A DNA stretch of 64,000 nucleotides from Rhizophagus clarus (taxonomy: Eukaryota; Glomeromycota; Glomeromycetes; Glomerales; Glomeraceae): positions 186,001 through 250,000 of the forward strand of contig BLAL01000274.1 of the NCBI GenBank assembly GCA_015698045.1, in the 5' to 3' direction. The notes beneath the pieces were generated by a model that saw nothing but the letters and a program-made list of their open reading frames with translations, searched no databases and was not told the DNA's origin. The position numbers and the translations under genes are program-made. Positions 43,878-56,422 of this stretch are shown piece after piece (position 1 is the first letter of the stretch; every line of letters begins with the position of its first letter).

Positions 43878-44461
43878 TTTAGTCCAGTATAATGCAATGA
43901 TTATTTGTTATAATAGTAAAGATCGCAAAAGATTGCAGAAGATCATTAAAAACACTGAAGATTTTTGTCATATGTGTGAGCAATAACTTTGAAACTTTTA
44001 TACAAGTAAAGCAAAAACATACAGGTTCTGAAATAGAAAAAAAATCGATATATCAAATAGTAAGTTTATAAAGAGACCTTTGAAATGTATCAAAAAATTG
44101 GTTTTTTAGCAGTACAGATCTTGTGATTGCTAATTGCACCTTTTTGAAAACTGCGATAATTAAAGTTTATTTTACTTGTTTCTCTTGAACAAAGTATTTA
44201 AAACATAAATTATAACTTGAAGTAAAAAATAAAATGCGTCTTAGTATTATAAAAATATAACTTCGTAAAAATTAATACAAATATACAAGCATCCTCATAC
44301 CTCATAAACAACTTTTCTTAAGCACTTTTCACCTGTTTAATATGTGAAATTTCTATAAAACGTGTTTGTTAATGAAATATTTATAGCTTTAAAATATAGT
44401 TTTATACCTGAAGTGCTGCTAGTGAAAAATATTTAATTTTATTTAACAGAAATTTGAAATA
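43878..44461. other. Spacer
   Basis: A+T-rich, and no feature is supported. Confidence 0.4.
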
Positions 44462-45385
44462 TTAATTCGTGATATGTGAGTCAACTGCAAAAAATTTATA
44501 TTTAATTTTGGTGCAAATTTTTATCAATCACTAATTAATTTTCAATGAACGCCACTTTTCATTCTAGAATAACTGCACTTAAAATTAACTTTAAATTTAA
44601 CAAATATTTGTAACACATGATGTTTATTCTAACGTTTTCAATAATATATTTTTTAAAAAAATTTTATTAAAAATTTTTTACTTTTATTTGATGATTCGTC
44701 AGATTCTTACCTAAAATACCTACACTACAGATATATAAAGTACAAATATATGTTATTTTTAAGCCTTTTCAAGTACCACTTGAGCACTTTTTTTACGTAA
44801 TTGTGCTGCACAACGAGTTATCCAATCCTGTATAGTTGTTACTTTTAGTATATCTGAACTCTCAATTTCTCATTCTTGTGTTCTTAAAGTCAATAAATTT
44901 CACATATTTTAGGCAGTCATTCGGTAACTCTTGTCAACATTTTCAGCTAAAAAACATTTTTTTAAAATAGCTAAAATTCTTTTTTTTATATGTTTTTTAC
45001 TACCCTTTTTTCCATATTTTTGAGCTTCTTTTGTTGCCCAGCCACTTGATAATGGAAATTCAGTCATATTTAAAAGTGGTCTACAATATATAAAATATTC
45101 AATCTTTGTTATCTTTTTGAAAAGAATTTATCAAATTTACCTTGTAGTATATTCTTTATGCGATATACTACAATTTCTCATACATAATCCTAAATAAAAT
45201 GAAGTTAGAAATATTTCATAACAGGTAAAGTACTGCAAACAGTATATATAATTACCTTTATTTTCTAAGGTTTTTCATTTGTTAATTTTTTGTCTAAAAT
45301 TTCTACTAATTTTTGTCTCTTATTTTGATTTTTATAATCAATTTTTCGATTTTGCAATTCATTTGTTAATTCTTGTAGTAGCAAT

Positions 45386-47870
45386 TAGGGATGGGCAAAA
45401 TGCGAAAATTTCACTTTACGATGCGCATAATGCGCATAATGCGTATTATTCGCATTATGCACATGATATATGTAATACCGTTATACAGATAAAAAAAAAA
45501 AAATAATTTCGTTATAAAAACTATTTTATTTATTTATTTTATTTTATTAACAAGATACATCGGAGTCATCATTTTCACTGTCATTAAAATTATCTTCTTC
45601 ACTTTTACTACTACTATTTAACAAATGCTCATCTTCATAATCACTATCTTCGCTTTCTTCACTTTCTTCTAAAACTTGAGTTTTGTTATCTATATTTCCC
45701 CTATTTAATGAAGTATTTTTATCCAGCTCATTTGTAAACACTTTCCATTCTGGTGTTTCTCGTGGCGTTTGTAATTTATAATTACTATAAATATACACTA
45801 ATTTTAAGACGCGATCAGCATTCAACTGGTTTCTTTTTTTATCATGAATATATGCAAATGCTGACCAATTTCTTTCAGATGCAGCAGGCGATGTTGGAAT
45901 GGATAGAACCTTTTTTGCTACTTGAGTAAGTTCAGGTGCAGAATCACTGAAATTTTCACACCACCAAGTTACAGGATCAATTTTACCGACTGTTTCCCAA
46001 GCAAGTTTATTTGCAAAAACTCTATTTTTTTCCTTATAATTCAAGATTTGTGTCCAAATAATTACTGCATTATCTGAATAATACTTTTGGATAAACAGTG
46101 AAATTTTATTCATTGAATCAGAAGTAAGGTGGCGTCCATGAAATGATGGATCAAGCAGGTGCGCAACTTCCATAACAGGGTGGTAAATCCTTTCCCACCT
46201 TTTTTCGATAATATTTTTAATATTATTTCCTGCTACATCAAATACATAGACTTGAGAAAATTAAATTTGATTAGTAATAATTTTTGTTTATATTTACTAA
46301 CAAAAAATAATATTTTACCTGGTGATTCTAATTGATTATGATACCAATCTAGTACTTTAGATAAAGAAGGTGTGTCCGATTCAAACATAGAAATTCCAAT
46401 AACAAGTTCATTAAGAACTTTAAGCAGATTATCAACATCTTCCCAAAACTCATCATCTAATACAATACTTTTTATATCATCTTCAATTCTAACAGTTTGA
46501 TTATGTGATAATTCTGTAATTGTTAATTCAATAGCAAGTTGATTTACCTGAAGTGAATTAAGACAAATAGCTGATGATCCCCAACGTGTTTTTACAGGTA
46601 ATTTAAGTGAGATTCGCCTATCATAATTAGAAAGTTGATATTGTTTCAGGATTGCAGCTGAAACTTGATGTGATTTGAAGTATTTAACAATTTTCTTTCC
46701 ATTTTTCATAGTTCTGTCCGCCCAAGGGAGTTTCATAATATCACCAATTAAAAGATTTAAGGAATGAGCTACACAGCCAAGGAAAACTACTTTTGGATAT
46801 TTAATAGCCAAAAGTTTCCATGCTTTTTTCATTGAGGATGCATTATCAGTAATGATTACTGAAAGTTTAGAATGGTCAATTTTCGAGATAACTTCATCAA
46901 GATCAGCTGCAATATTTTCTCCTGTTTGTTTAATTTCGCCAGTTTGATGAGCAGAAAAAAATACTGGTCTTGGTGTGGTAATTAAATAATTAGTCTAATG
47001 TTCCTGCATCATATTCGATCTAGAAGTTAGAACATTAAATTATATTAGATATTTTTATTGATTTCAGTTAAAATTGTAGTTAAAAACACCTACCATCCAT
47101 CGGAAATTAAGCAAATATAATTTGCTGAATTAATCAAATTATTTACTTCATTTTTGTACTATCATATACCTTGTCAAGTAATGTTGTTGATAAAGTTTTT
47201 CGTGAAGGTAGTTTAAAACAAGGACGAAGTTTTTGAAAAAGGATTTTAATTGGTTCTAATTCAGATAATGATAAGAATAATCCACATTGGTAAATTGCTT
47301 GTGCAAATAATAATTCACATTCATCTTGTTCTGCTAAAGATATTCTATCAACAAAATTATTTATTGATGTTTGTGATTGTAATATAGGTCTTGTAACAGC
47401 AGTAGTAATATTGTTTTGCTCTGTGGATAAATGAGAATTATTACGTTGTATTGTGTTAGGTTGAAAATCCGGTTCAAAAAATCCTTGAAGAGCCATTATA
47501 CTTGCTTTTGGACAGGTTTTAAAATGTGCAATACATTTTTTAACTGCAGCATTTACTTCATAATTACAGTATTTACATTGTGCACGAGCTTGCTGAAAAC
47601 CAGCCACATGTCCAAGTTTATTAAAGTGCGCCCAAATAGGATTAGCTGGAGGCATTTTAGACGAAGAAAAAAAAATTTTTTTTTGTGAAGATCTAATGTA
47701 ATACAAATCTATCTATAAATTCCATTTTTGTTAAACTATAATTCTAGCCGGAATTAAGATAATTTTTACCAAAATTACAATTTAATAGATTATTGTAAAA
47801 TTTATTATGCGCATTATGCGCATTATGCACATCGCATTATGCAACACATAATGCGCATGGCACATCCCTA
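45386..47870 (-). mobile_element. hAT element, 2,485 bp, with perfect 8-bp duplication
   Basis: Ends are TAGGGATGGGC (left, 45386) and, as reverse complement, TAGGGATGTGC (right, 47870). GTAGCAAT flanks both sides (45378-45385 and 47871-47878). Both subterminal regions are full of GCGCATAATGCGCATTATGC words in inverted arrangement (45418-45465 and 47808-47860). It inserted into the C-terminal part of the DDE-like ORF. Removing it plus one GTAGCAAT restores the reading ...RLLLQELTNELQN.... Confidence 0.95.
45547..47655 (-). pseudogene. hAT transposase with BED zinc finger, nearly intact
   Basis: The start MPPANPIWAHFNKLG at 47655 opens a BED finger (ARAQCKYCNYEVNA with AVKKCIAHFKTCP). Next are FDRI-like helices (SINNFVDRISLAEQDECELL) and KLPSRKTLSTTLLDKVYDS. 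A one-base deletion near 47145 shifts the frame before NNLINSANYICLISDG. An intron (about 47095-47020) follows, then a damaged short exon and LITTPRPVFFSAHQTGE. VIITDNASSMKKAWKLL holds the second catalytic Asp, followed by VFLGCVAHSLNLLIGDI (CxxH) and KTRWGSSAICLN. An intron at 46251-46318 joins QLESP to VYVFDVAGN. The last exon has the catalytic Glu/dimerisation region (VTWWCENFSDSAPELTQVAK, SIPTSPAASERNWSAFAYIH) and an acidic tail, stop at 45547. Lesions are one frameshift and two stops, so it is recent but dead. Confidence 0.85.
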
Positions 47871-50800
47871 GTAGCAATCTTTTTGGACAAAGTCCTAGTA
47901 TATTGATCATTAGTGATATAGGAGTTTTGACATAAAAGAATATAAAATAAGCACGGTAAGTGAAAGAGTCTGAACTTTTATTGGAAATAAAAAACTAATA
48001 TACTAAACAATATTTAGTAATTTGTTGATAAAAAAAATTTTTTGTTATACAATTTCATTGCAGTTATTGAACTATTATCCAGAATTATCACTTTACCTGA
48101 TGCGTGTAAAATTGGAATTTTCTATGGAAATTTTGGTTCTGTTGACTCAAAGACTTGTGGTAATGATTGATTAATTTCACCTTTTGCGAATTTTTGAATC
48201 TGGGCAGGAGAAAATGATATCCAATTTTCAACATTTGGCATAGCTCATGCTTTTATATATTCCGCATCTTCACCTTCAATTGGCCAGGTCCATTCAAACC
48301 AATTGGATATCCCTGATATATTCATAGACTTTCCTTTACTTTTTATCAATAAGTTATTATTATTAATTAGTATGAATAATGATAAACACTTTAAATAAAT
48401 ATAGTGTTTACCTTTAGTTTGATTTGACTCTATATAGGCAACTGAAGTACCAGCAATATTCTTAATAGCTGCTGTGATGTTATTATCTTCTTGGATTTCA
48501 CCACCAATTCAAACAAATCATTTTATTGAAAGGGATATCTAATGGTTTATTAGTTATTACAAATCAATTTGATTCTTTTTTTTTAAAAAAAAAGTTTTTA
48601 TTACCAACCTGAGTATGATGCGAATTTACAGTGGTTTTAGCCTCATTAGCTTCCAAAAATATCCATTTTTTTACTTGAATTCCATACCATTCATGCCATT
48701 TGCTCATAATAATCATAAGTTCTGAGTTGTAATAATGTGGATCATTATCAGAGATTATACTAATTCACTTTGGTTTGACATCTAAATTTTCTATCACAGA
48801 ATGCAGGGAACATGTAGAAAATCATGCATCTTGACGAGCATCTGTAGACCAATAGTCTATAGCTTGTATATTAATTTCAAAGCTTTTTTTGGATTTGGTA
48901 TATAATAGAACTGTATGTAACATCTAACCCTTTTTTCCAAAAAATTCTTGTTTTATTTCACGTGATGTTTTAGGCAATATTTTCATCTTATAATCAACTA
49001 CTAATAGTGTACCATCTTCATTTAAATTTAGAAGAGCTGCATTAAATTGTGCATTCAAATAAGTTTTTCGAGCTTGATGTACAAGATAATAAAGTATATG
49101 ATTTTGGTACTTTTGGATTTCTTCATGGTAAGATAAATCCAAATTATCTTTCAAATCCTGAAAAAACTTGAAAATTTTTTGACATTCATTGCAAACATGG
49201 GTATGATGTTCATTATACTCACCAAATGCATATAATAAACAATGATTTATGCATGGGTTATGAGATGTTATTCTATGATTAGTTACAACTAAATATTCTT
49301 TATATTTTTTCTTTAAATAGCGTTTTAAAAAATAGCAATATTTAGAAAAAACATTCTATAAATTTATTATTTAAAATTAGAATGTATGTATATATCAAAA
49401 TTTTTTAGTAAACTTTATTTGTACCTGTAGATTGGTATTATTTATTTTTTCTTTTATTAGATTTATAATATCTTCAAAAGTTTCATATCCATACATACTA
49501 CATGTAGAACATAATCCTCCAAGATCTTCTCGGTAAATATATTAGTGACCTATCAATTGAGTGTAAAATATTGTGTGTTTAATTCCATTTGGAAAAGATT
49601 CCTTGAATTTTTCCCATAATATGTTTTTTGTATTTTTTAAATAAACTACCAGGTGTCCTATTTTAGCATTAGTTTTATAGGAGCTCATAATAATATGAGC
49701 TTTATGAATCAAATTATTATTTTTGTTCAGAAGTAATTTTTTTGACTTTTCTGACAGGTTTTTCCAATACTACACAATTAGGACTATTAATTCTGGCATA
49801 TTTTTTCACCTCAAAAATAGTGCCTTGTGCAACCTATACAAATTATAAGGGTAAATATAATTCAAAAAAATTTTTTACATATATTTGGTTATACTTACTT
49901 TTAATTTTTCTATCAAAATATAATAAGAAAATTTTTCAGTTATAATGGAAAGAATCCTTCTTTTCCTATCATAACTCTTTTTATTAGCTTCACTAAAACA
50001 CTTCCAGAAAATATTCCCATCATTGCAATATTGTTCAGGAAATGGATGTAAAAATCTGAACATATATAAAAAATGCAAAATTTTATGATCACATGATGGA
50101 TCACCAGATCGTGTCCAAAATTCATATTAAAAAAAATAAAAGTAAGAATTTATTATAACATTTATAAATATATTTTCTCAAAAAAACTTACTGGTGAAAT
50201 ATCTTTGTATAAGGTGTGATATTGGTACATCCAGCATGGCTTAACATTACACGCTATACACGCATTTCTCTTTTTTTAATTATATAGTTTAGTGGATAGA
50301 GTTTTTTTAAAGTGGTGGTAATTTCAACTACAGTTTTCATTTCATTATACCATTCAATAAAAAATTCATTCCAATTAATAAAAGATAATGTAAATCTTCG
50401 CAAATGATAATTCTATAAGGTTTGCATTTTATCAATAATATGCCATTCTTCAGGTGGGCATCTTGGTATAAGTTGTATTTGAATAAATGTTTGAATTTGA
50501 GGATGACCAATTCCAAATAAATCAATACTTCTATATTCCCATAATACACCAACTTTTTGCCACATATTATTAGGACTATTACCGATATATGTATATCACA
50601 ACTCAAAATTTTGATACATTTTTATAATTGAATTTTTTTTATTTATTTCTTGTACAAATAAAGTTTAATCTTTATTTGTTCTAATTGAATAATAAAATGA
50701 TGATTTAATCCCTAGACCTGCATAATATAATTGCTCGTTTGAAGATAGTATACCAATTTCATATACAAATAACCAGAATTTTCCAAGAAACCAACAAAAT

Positions 50801-51366
50801 AAATGAAAATTAATATCCTTCAAAAGTTGTTTTCCAATTTCCATTTTATCATGATCTATAATAAGAAAATCAGAAAATCTAGTATTGCTTTTAAATACTT
50901 ATTGATAAAGTATAGTTATCACGACTGAAGGATTATTAAAAATAGCACTTTTCAAATCTTTTGCTTTACAAATATATCCTGGCTGTTGCAAAGAACCAGT
51001 ATGGCCTTGAATAACAATAATAAAAAATTGTACATTTTGAAGAATGACTAAAGTTTTCATATTTATACAAATAGGATAAAAATTTGGAGTTTTAGTTGCA
51101 TTTTTTATAGATCGTGTTTCCTACTAATCTTGAGAAAATGGTCCATAATGAAAGTTTTCTTCTATATGACTAAGAGAAACTAAATTAACTTGATATTCTT
51201 TTTGTTTACCCATTATTTAACACGTATTTAACTAATAGTTTGAGGTTATATTATCTAAGAAGTGTGAGATTCTCCAACATTGTAAAATTAATAGTGATTA
51301 TTATCACCACTAATCTATAATAATGATCAACATTTTTTTGCAGTTGACTCACGTATCACGAATTAA

Positions 51367-51865
51367 ACATAATATTTTAAAAACAATAATAATCTTATTT
51401 ATATTAAAAAATATAAAATTTATTATTTTTATATAACTAGTAATTTTTATTTATATAATAATATTAATTTTTTAAATACAAAAATCCAATTCCAAAAATT
51501 GGCCTATATATTAAATTTACGAAAAATACAATGATTTAAGGTTAATTTCACAAATTTGTAAATATGTATAGAATAATATTCAAATCATAAAGTAATATTT
51601 AAATAAAATTATTCTTTAATTTAATTATATTAAAGAACAGTATACTACTACTTGCAATTTAAATACTATACCTGAATTTTTAGATTTTAAGTTTTTTATA
51701 ATTTTTTTTTTCCAAATTAAAAAATTGATTGTAAAATAAATTAGATAAATAAAAAGCTGAAACTTTATATATAAAATATATATTTAATAATAATTTTATA
51801 CTAGTTTTTTTATCTCTTGTAATTCTAATTACTTTTTTTTACATACTGTGAAATTTTAGCACAAG
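51367..51865. other. A+T-rich spacer
   Basis: No feature is supported. Confidence 0.4.
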
Positions 51866-51867
51866 TA

Positions 51868-52117
51868 CCGTATATCACGGGTCATAGTACCTCGGGTATC
51901 TTGCAAATTCCTGAGAGTTGACCTTGTACCACCATGTCAATAACTCCAATTTTTGTTATGAATAGAATGTGTTTAAAAGATTGTATAGTAACCAGAAAAT
52001 TATTTTTATATAATATCTGGGCAAAATTAGATTTAAAATTAATAGAAAATGGAACTTTTTGTCGGGTGAAAGAAGGGGGTACTATGCATGGGGGGTACTG
52101 TGGCCCGCGATATACGG
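51868..52117. mobile_element. TA-flanked MITE, 250 bp
   Basis: Left end CCGTATATCACGGGTCATAG. The right end as reverse complement is CCGTATATCGCGGGCCACAG, with further matching AGTACC. TA stands outside both ends (51866-51867 and 52118-52119). The roughly 25-bp ends match at all but three or four positions. There is no transposase, and the open frame at 51934-52233 is composition only. This is Tc1/mariner-type by its TA duplication. Confidence 0.75.
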
Positions 52118-52119
52118 TA

Positions 52120-53148
52120 TATAATAATCAAAATATTAAAATTCATAACGTGAGTTATTTAATATACTATTGGAAATATTTTTTTTTTTTTTTTTGCAAA
52201 AAAATACCTTTGTGCAAAAGTCAAATAAATTAATACTGATATTATGTTATTGAAAAGAAAACTTTTCTATTTTCTAGTATTATATAAAATAGGTTCTTTT
52301 TTTACATAAAACTATGTTTTAGAGATATTTTTTTTTAGTAGCTATTTTTTTTTTTTTTCCAGTAAATTTCCAAAACGGTATGGAGTTGTAAACGGAAAAA
52401 CCAATTCTCCGTATCTGCAGCCTGCCTTACATTCGAACTAATGAATCAAATTGTTAAAAAACTAAACATGTCAATAAGATCATTTGAATATTTATAGCAG
52501 ACGCAAAAACCAAGATTTTCAATTTACTGTATTTATTTCCCTTCCAAAACACTGTATATGATTTATAAGAGGAATGAATATTCGAAATTATAATATAATA
52601 TTAAATTTTTAAAAGACATATTTGTTTGAACTCGAGTAAAAAAATAATTGGAAATTTTTTAAATGTTGATTATATTTTCATATTTTATTAAAAAACTTAA
52701 ATTAATTATTTAAAGTAATATCCCGGCTTACGAAATTCTCATAAACTAACGAAAAAAAAAAAAAAAAAATAATTTATTGAGTATATCGGTGTATATACGT
52801 AATGAAAGAAATCGCGAAAAAAAAAATGAATGATAAATTATACATTGTAATAACCGAATGAATAAATATATATAATGGCGTGCGTGTGTGTGTAAATAAT
52901 AAATATTATAGACAAGAAGAAAAACAAAAAATTCTATGATATGTGCAAGAAAAAAAAAATGAGTATGTAAATTCTTAATTTATTCCCGTTCGAAAAAAAA
53001 AAATGCCAATTTTTTTTTGCCAATTCTAAATTTACAAGTGTGAAAAAATAAACGTAAGTAAAAATAATCATAATAAATCTATATACATAAATAAATTTTT
53101 GAATGAGGTTGTGCCACATATTCTCGTGTTGTCATTCTTTTGCATATT
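52120..53148. other. 3' flank of the transcription-factor gene
   Basis: Contains a short GCGTGCGTGTGTGTGT run near 52878 and several A runs. Probable 3' untranslated region and terminator of the minus-strand gene lie at its right part. No gene is supported. Confidence 0.45.
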
Positions 53149-56100
53149 TTATATTCCATACTCTTCGAAACTTCTAAAACTACCAATATCTATCATTGCA
53201 ACGTTATTATTTGATTCAAATTGATCATAGTCGGTATCGTATATCGAAGTATCAATATCAGTGGGTGATGTTACTCTTATTTTTTCTAATAAATTAATCG
53301 ATGATTCGTCGTTCGGATTATCAAAATAATTTAATGAGTTAATTTCTTTTTCTTTTTCCGAAAACGAAGATGAAGAAGACGAAGATGAAGATGAAAATGG
53401 AGAAGATGTTCTCGATCTTGAACGTGAAGAAGTCGGAGTAGTTGTGGGGATGTTATTAAAAATTCTATCAAAATTGGTTTCAATCGGTGTGGTTGAACTG
53501 CTATAATTAAAAGATATACGGCTATTATCATCATCATATATTAAAGATGATTCATTTCCTTCTAAAATAACACAATCATTGTTATTTTCGGAAGTAAATG
53601 AATTGGCATTGTTATCATTTATGTCCGAGAAAACATACCTTTGCGATTGTTGTAAGGTAGGTGAAATAGGAGATGAACTCGGTGAAGAGGTAAACATTTC
53701 CTGAGAGATGGGTTTAAGTGATTGGATTGATCGAGAATGCGATGATAAAGATTGTGATTTAAAAGTATTTAAACTCATTTGAGAAGAAGTGGGATTAGGA
53801 AGTGATTGTGTTCGTTGCGATTGTAAGTAGTTTGTATGAGTTTGATTGGCTGATGATGTGGATGTCATATAAGAAGAATTATCATTAAATAGGTCCCAAA
53901 GTTGTCCATTTGCTGAAGTTGTTTGAATGATCTGAGGGGGTTGTATTTGTGCAAATGAATCTGTGTATAATGATTCAGCGGATGTAATATCGAATTGTTG
54001 GTTTGCTCCATTATCACCTTGAATAAAAGAACTTGATTGCTGAATTTGATTTGAAGGAGGTTCACTTCTTTTTTGTGGTACAATTGATGAAACTGAATTA
54101 GCTGATTTCATGTTATTCCCATTATCAACCGAGCAAGATTCAGAAGTTATTTTAATATGAGGTAAACTATTAATATTAAGATTATTTAAACCAAAAGAAC
54201 TTAAGGTCAAATCCAACCCATCAGGATTAACGATTTCTCCACTCGGAGTGATTCCGAAAATTTCTTCGTGACTGAATTTATCTTGATGTTTTATCAAAAT
54301 ATTTTCAAGTAAAGAAATTGTTTTTTGTACCAATTCTTTCATTATATTATTTTGTCTATAGAATTGACAAATTTTGACGGTTTTAATTACATTCTTATAT
54401 GAATTAATAGCTAAACCTCTTTGTAGAGATGTTATATTTATCGAATGAACTTTTACTGCTTTGCAAAGGCAATAAAACATCGCTGGGAAGGAAATGCAAG
54501 TATTAACATTTAATGCTTCGACTAATAAAATAAAATATAAAATTTTATAATTAGTATGATTATTAAAAAAAAAATTTATTTTATGTGTATAAAAAAAAAA
54601 TTGATGATTTACCTCCAATATTAGTTATTTTATTCGCCGCAGAATTGCATATATTCATACTATTTACGAAAGTTCTACTAGTTCTAAAATTTCGATCACC
54701 TCTTCTTAATTTATCATACTCGGCTACGTATGGATAATGCAATAATAAATATAAAGTTTGATGTTGCATATGTAAACATGCGATATGTCCGGGAAGAGGT
54801 AAATTTTGTGGTGAAGGAATATAATTTAAATATGGAGGCAAATCTCTTAACCATTCAGATAATAAAGATTCAAAAATGTCGATAGTAGCGTGATGATTCC
54901 ATGAAGCTTGTATTCCAGAACAAGAAATTGTTTGTAAATGTTCCAAAATTTGTCCGGTGAGCTTTGTAATACGAATAAAACTGATAAACATATTTATTTG
55001 TTGTTTATAAGTGGAATTATGAGAAAAGGAAGTAGAACTTGAGCTACCCTCATTATTTTGAAAATTTATATCATCTAGATCCATATCATCTGGAGAAGGA
55101 AGATCAATATCGCACATTTTATCATTTATAAGTAATGGATCACCAGTGTTAAGAGAATTTAATCTATCGAGAACAAAACAACCCCACCAAACCAATTTTT
55201 TAGTTTGACGATCCTTCGCTCCCTGATATGCTGCGCCATTTTTACGATTTAATTCAATAGTTTGAGCCATTTTAATTGCAATGGAAGAATATGTTTGGGA
55301 GCGATATGAGGAAGGTTTGCCTTGATCTACCATAAAAAGTAGAATTAACGCTTGAATTGTTGACAATCTAGGAACGTCAATAAAATAATCCAACAAGCCT
55401 GAAAAAAAAAAAAAAAAAAAATTTTTTTTTTAATATATATATATATATACCGCAAACAAATAATTTTAATATTAGTATTTCAACTTACTTCTCGCTCGTT
55501 CATAAAAAAATTGAGAACTATATTCGCTATTTTGTTTCACGGTAGGTGAAAACATTGCTCCAACAGCATAAATAGCTTCGATTAATAATTTTGAAGGTTG
55601 ATTTTCATCATTTGCGTTTTTTAATAAGCGATAGAAATGTCCATGATTAATAATAGGAAGATATGGATGAATATTATTAAAATATTTTTCGAATAATGAT
55701 GTTGATATTTCTTCAGGAACTTGTTTTAAATTAACAGGTAAATTTGGTAATGGGGGTTCAACGTAATCGGGTAAACCGTTATCCGGATTTTCAAGCATTA
55801 GAAAGGATAACGTATTACTTTGCAAAGTATTTGACGCATTTGTATGAATCAAATTATTTAAAAGAATTTCATCATCATCATTCGTCAATTCATCCGTGTA
55901 GCCTGGACAACTTTGTGATATATCAGAAAAACCTAAAGGAAGAATAATAATTTTTAAAATATTTAAAACGATAACTCATATGATTGGAAAAAGAATCAAT
56001 AATTTATGATGAAATATAATAATTTACGTTTTACATCTTTTGAAAGAGTTGAAATATCGGGAATATTATCTTTATTTACGAGGTTAACCAAAAGAGATTC

Positions 56101-56422
56101 AATTGTGTGTAGTCTATCTTCGATTAAAGCAACAAATCCTTTAGGTGGACCTCTTGGTCGTTTTGCAGATGCATCACTAAATGTACATTGATAATCTAAA
56201 AGAATATGATGCAAATAAGTATAAATATATTTTTTCATATGTCATATAAAATTTTGAATGCTTACTCCCACGCTGACAATTTGCGCAAGGTGATTCACCA
56301 TCACATTTGACTTTACGCCTACGACACGTATCACAGGCTGTTGTTATTTTTACTCGTTTATTTTCTTGAGAATCACAATTCGAGTCGTCAACAATCATAT
56401 CGTCTAATATGATTAAACTCAT
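53149..56422 (-). CDS. Zn(II)2Cys6 fungal transcription factor, 975 aa, five exons
   Basis: Exons (minus) are 56422-56266, 56195-56028, 55932-55489, 55398-54613 and 54521-53149. Introns are 70-95 bp with GT-AG ends. The total is 2,928 bases, exactly 976 codons with the stop. The N-terminal binuclear cluster is ACDTCRRRKVKCDGESPCAN with CQRGNYQCTF, spacing C-x2-C-x6-C-x5-C-x2-C-x6-C. Its sixth cysteine is supplied by exon 2, which confirms that splice. A basic linker (AKRPRGPPKGFVALIEDRL) and short coiled coil (HTIESLLVNLVN) for dimerisation follow. Residues about 150-520 match the fungal-specific transcription-factor domain (FEKYFNNIHPYLPIINHGHF, LSTIQALILLFMVDQGKP, RKNGAAYQGAKDRQTKKLVW, WGCFVLDRLNSLNTGDP). 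The C-terminal 400 residues are Ser/Gln/Asn-rich with a poly-Ser run, typical of an activation region. The layout resembles xylanolytic-activator-type regulators. The target genes cannot be read from the window. Confidence 0.95.

Larger units (their letters stand above)
44759..51213 (-). pseudogene. Long DDE-like transposase ORF, decayed and split
   Basis: The start MGKQKEYQVNLVSLSHIEEN is at 51213. In order follow GHTGSLQQPGYICKAKDL, FLIIDHDKMEIGKQLLKDIN and a helical middle section. Zinc-like motifs are GGLCSTCSMYGYETFEDIIN (about 49500) and HHTHVCNECQKIFKFFQDL (about 49190). The catalytic-like core is TLLVVDYKMKILPKTSREIK, then FFGKKG*MLHTVLLYTKS, IDYWSTDARQDA*FSTC, ISIISDNDPHYYNSELM, and WIFLEANEAKTTVNSHHTQ. 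A plausible D-D-E triad is the Asp of VVDYK, the Asp of SDN, and the Glu of EANEAKTT. The C-terminal part has FEWTWPIEGEDAEYI, FSPAQIQKFAKGEINQSLPQ, a SAP-like stretch after the hAT insertion (LLLQELTNELQNRKIDYKNQ with KRQKLVEIL) and QDWITRCAAQLRKKSAQVVL, stop at 44759-44761. Internal stops (48924-48926, 48822-48824, 48765-48767) lie where Trp is expected. Confidence 0.65.
44462..51366 (-). mobile_element. Unclassified DNA transposon with ~33-bp inverted repeats and a DDE-like ORF
   Basis: The left end (44462-44494) starts TTAATTCGTGATATGTGAGT and continues CAACTGCAAAAAA. The right end (51333-51366) is its reverse complement with one mismatch (GATACG versus GATATG). TTAA is outermost on both sides, so either the target duplication is TTAA or the repeat includes it. 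The interior holds one long minus-strand ORF (44759-51213). The element is split by a hAT insertion at 45386-47870. Without it and its duplication the element would be about 4.4 kb. The paired ends enclose the ORF almost symmetrically (about 300 bp at the 3' side, 150 bp at the 5' side), which supports one unit. I cannot match it to a named superfamily from the sequence alone. Confidence 0.72.

Noticed and set aside
51934..52233. 99-codon plus-strand open frame
   Set aside because: Lies across the end of a TA-flanked MITE and continues into T-rich DNA; no protein character.
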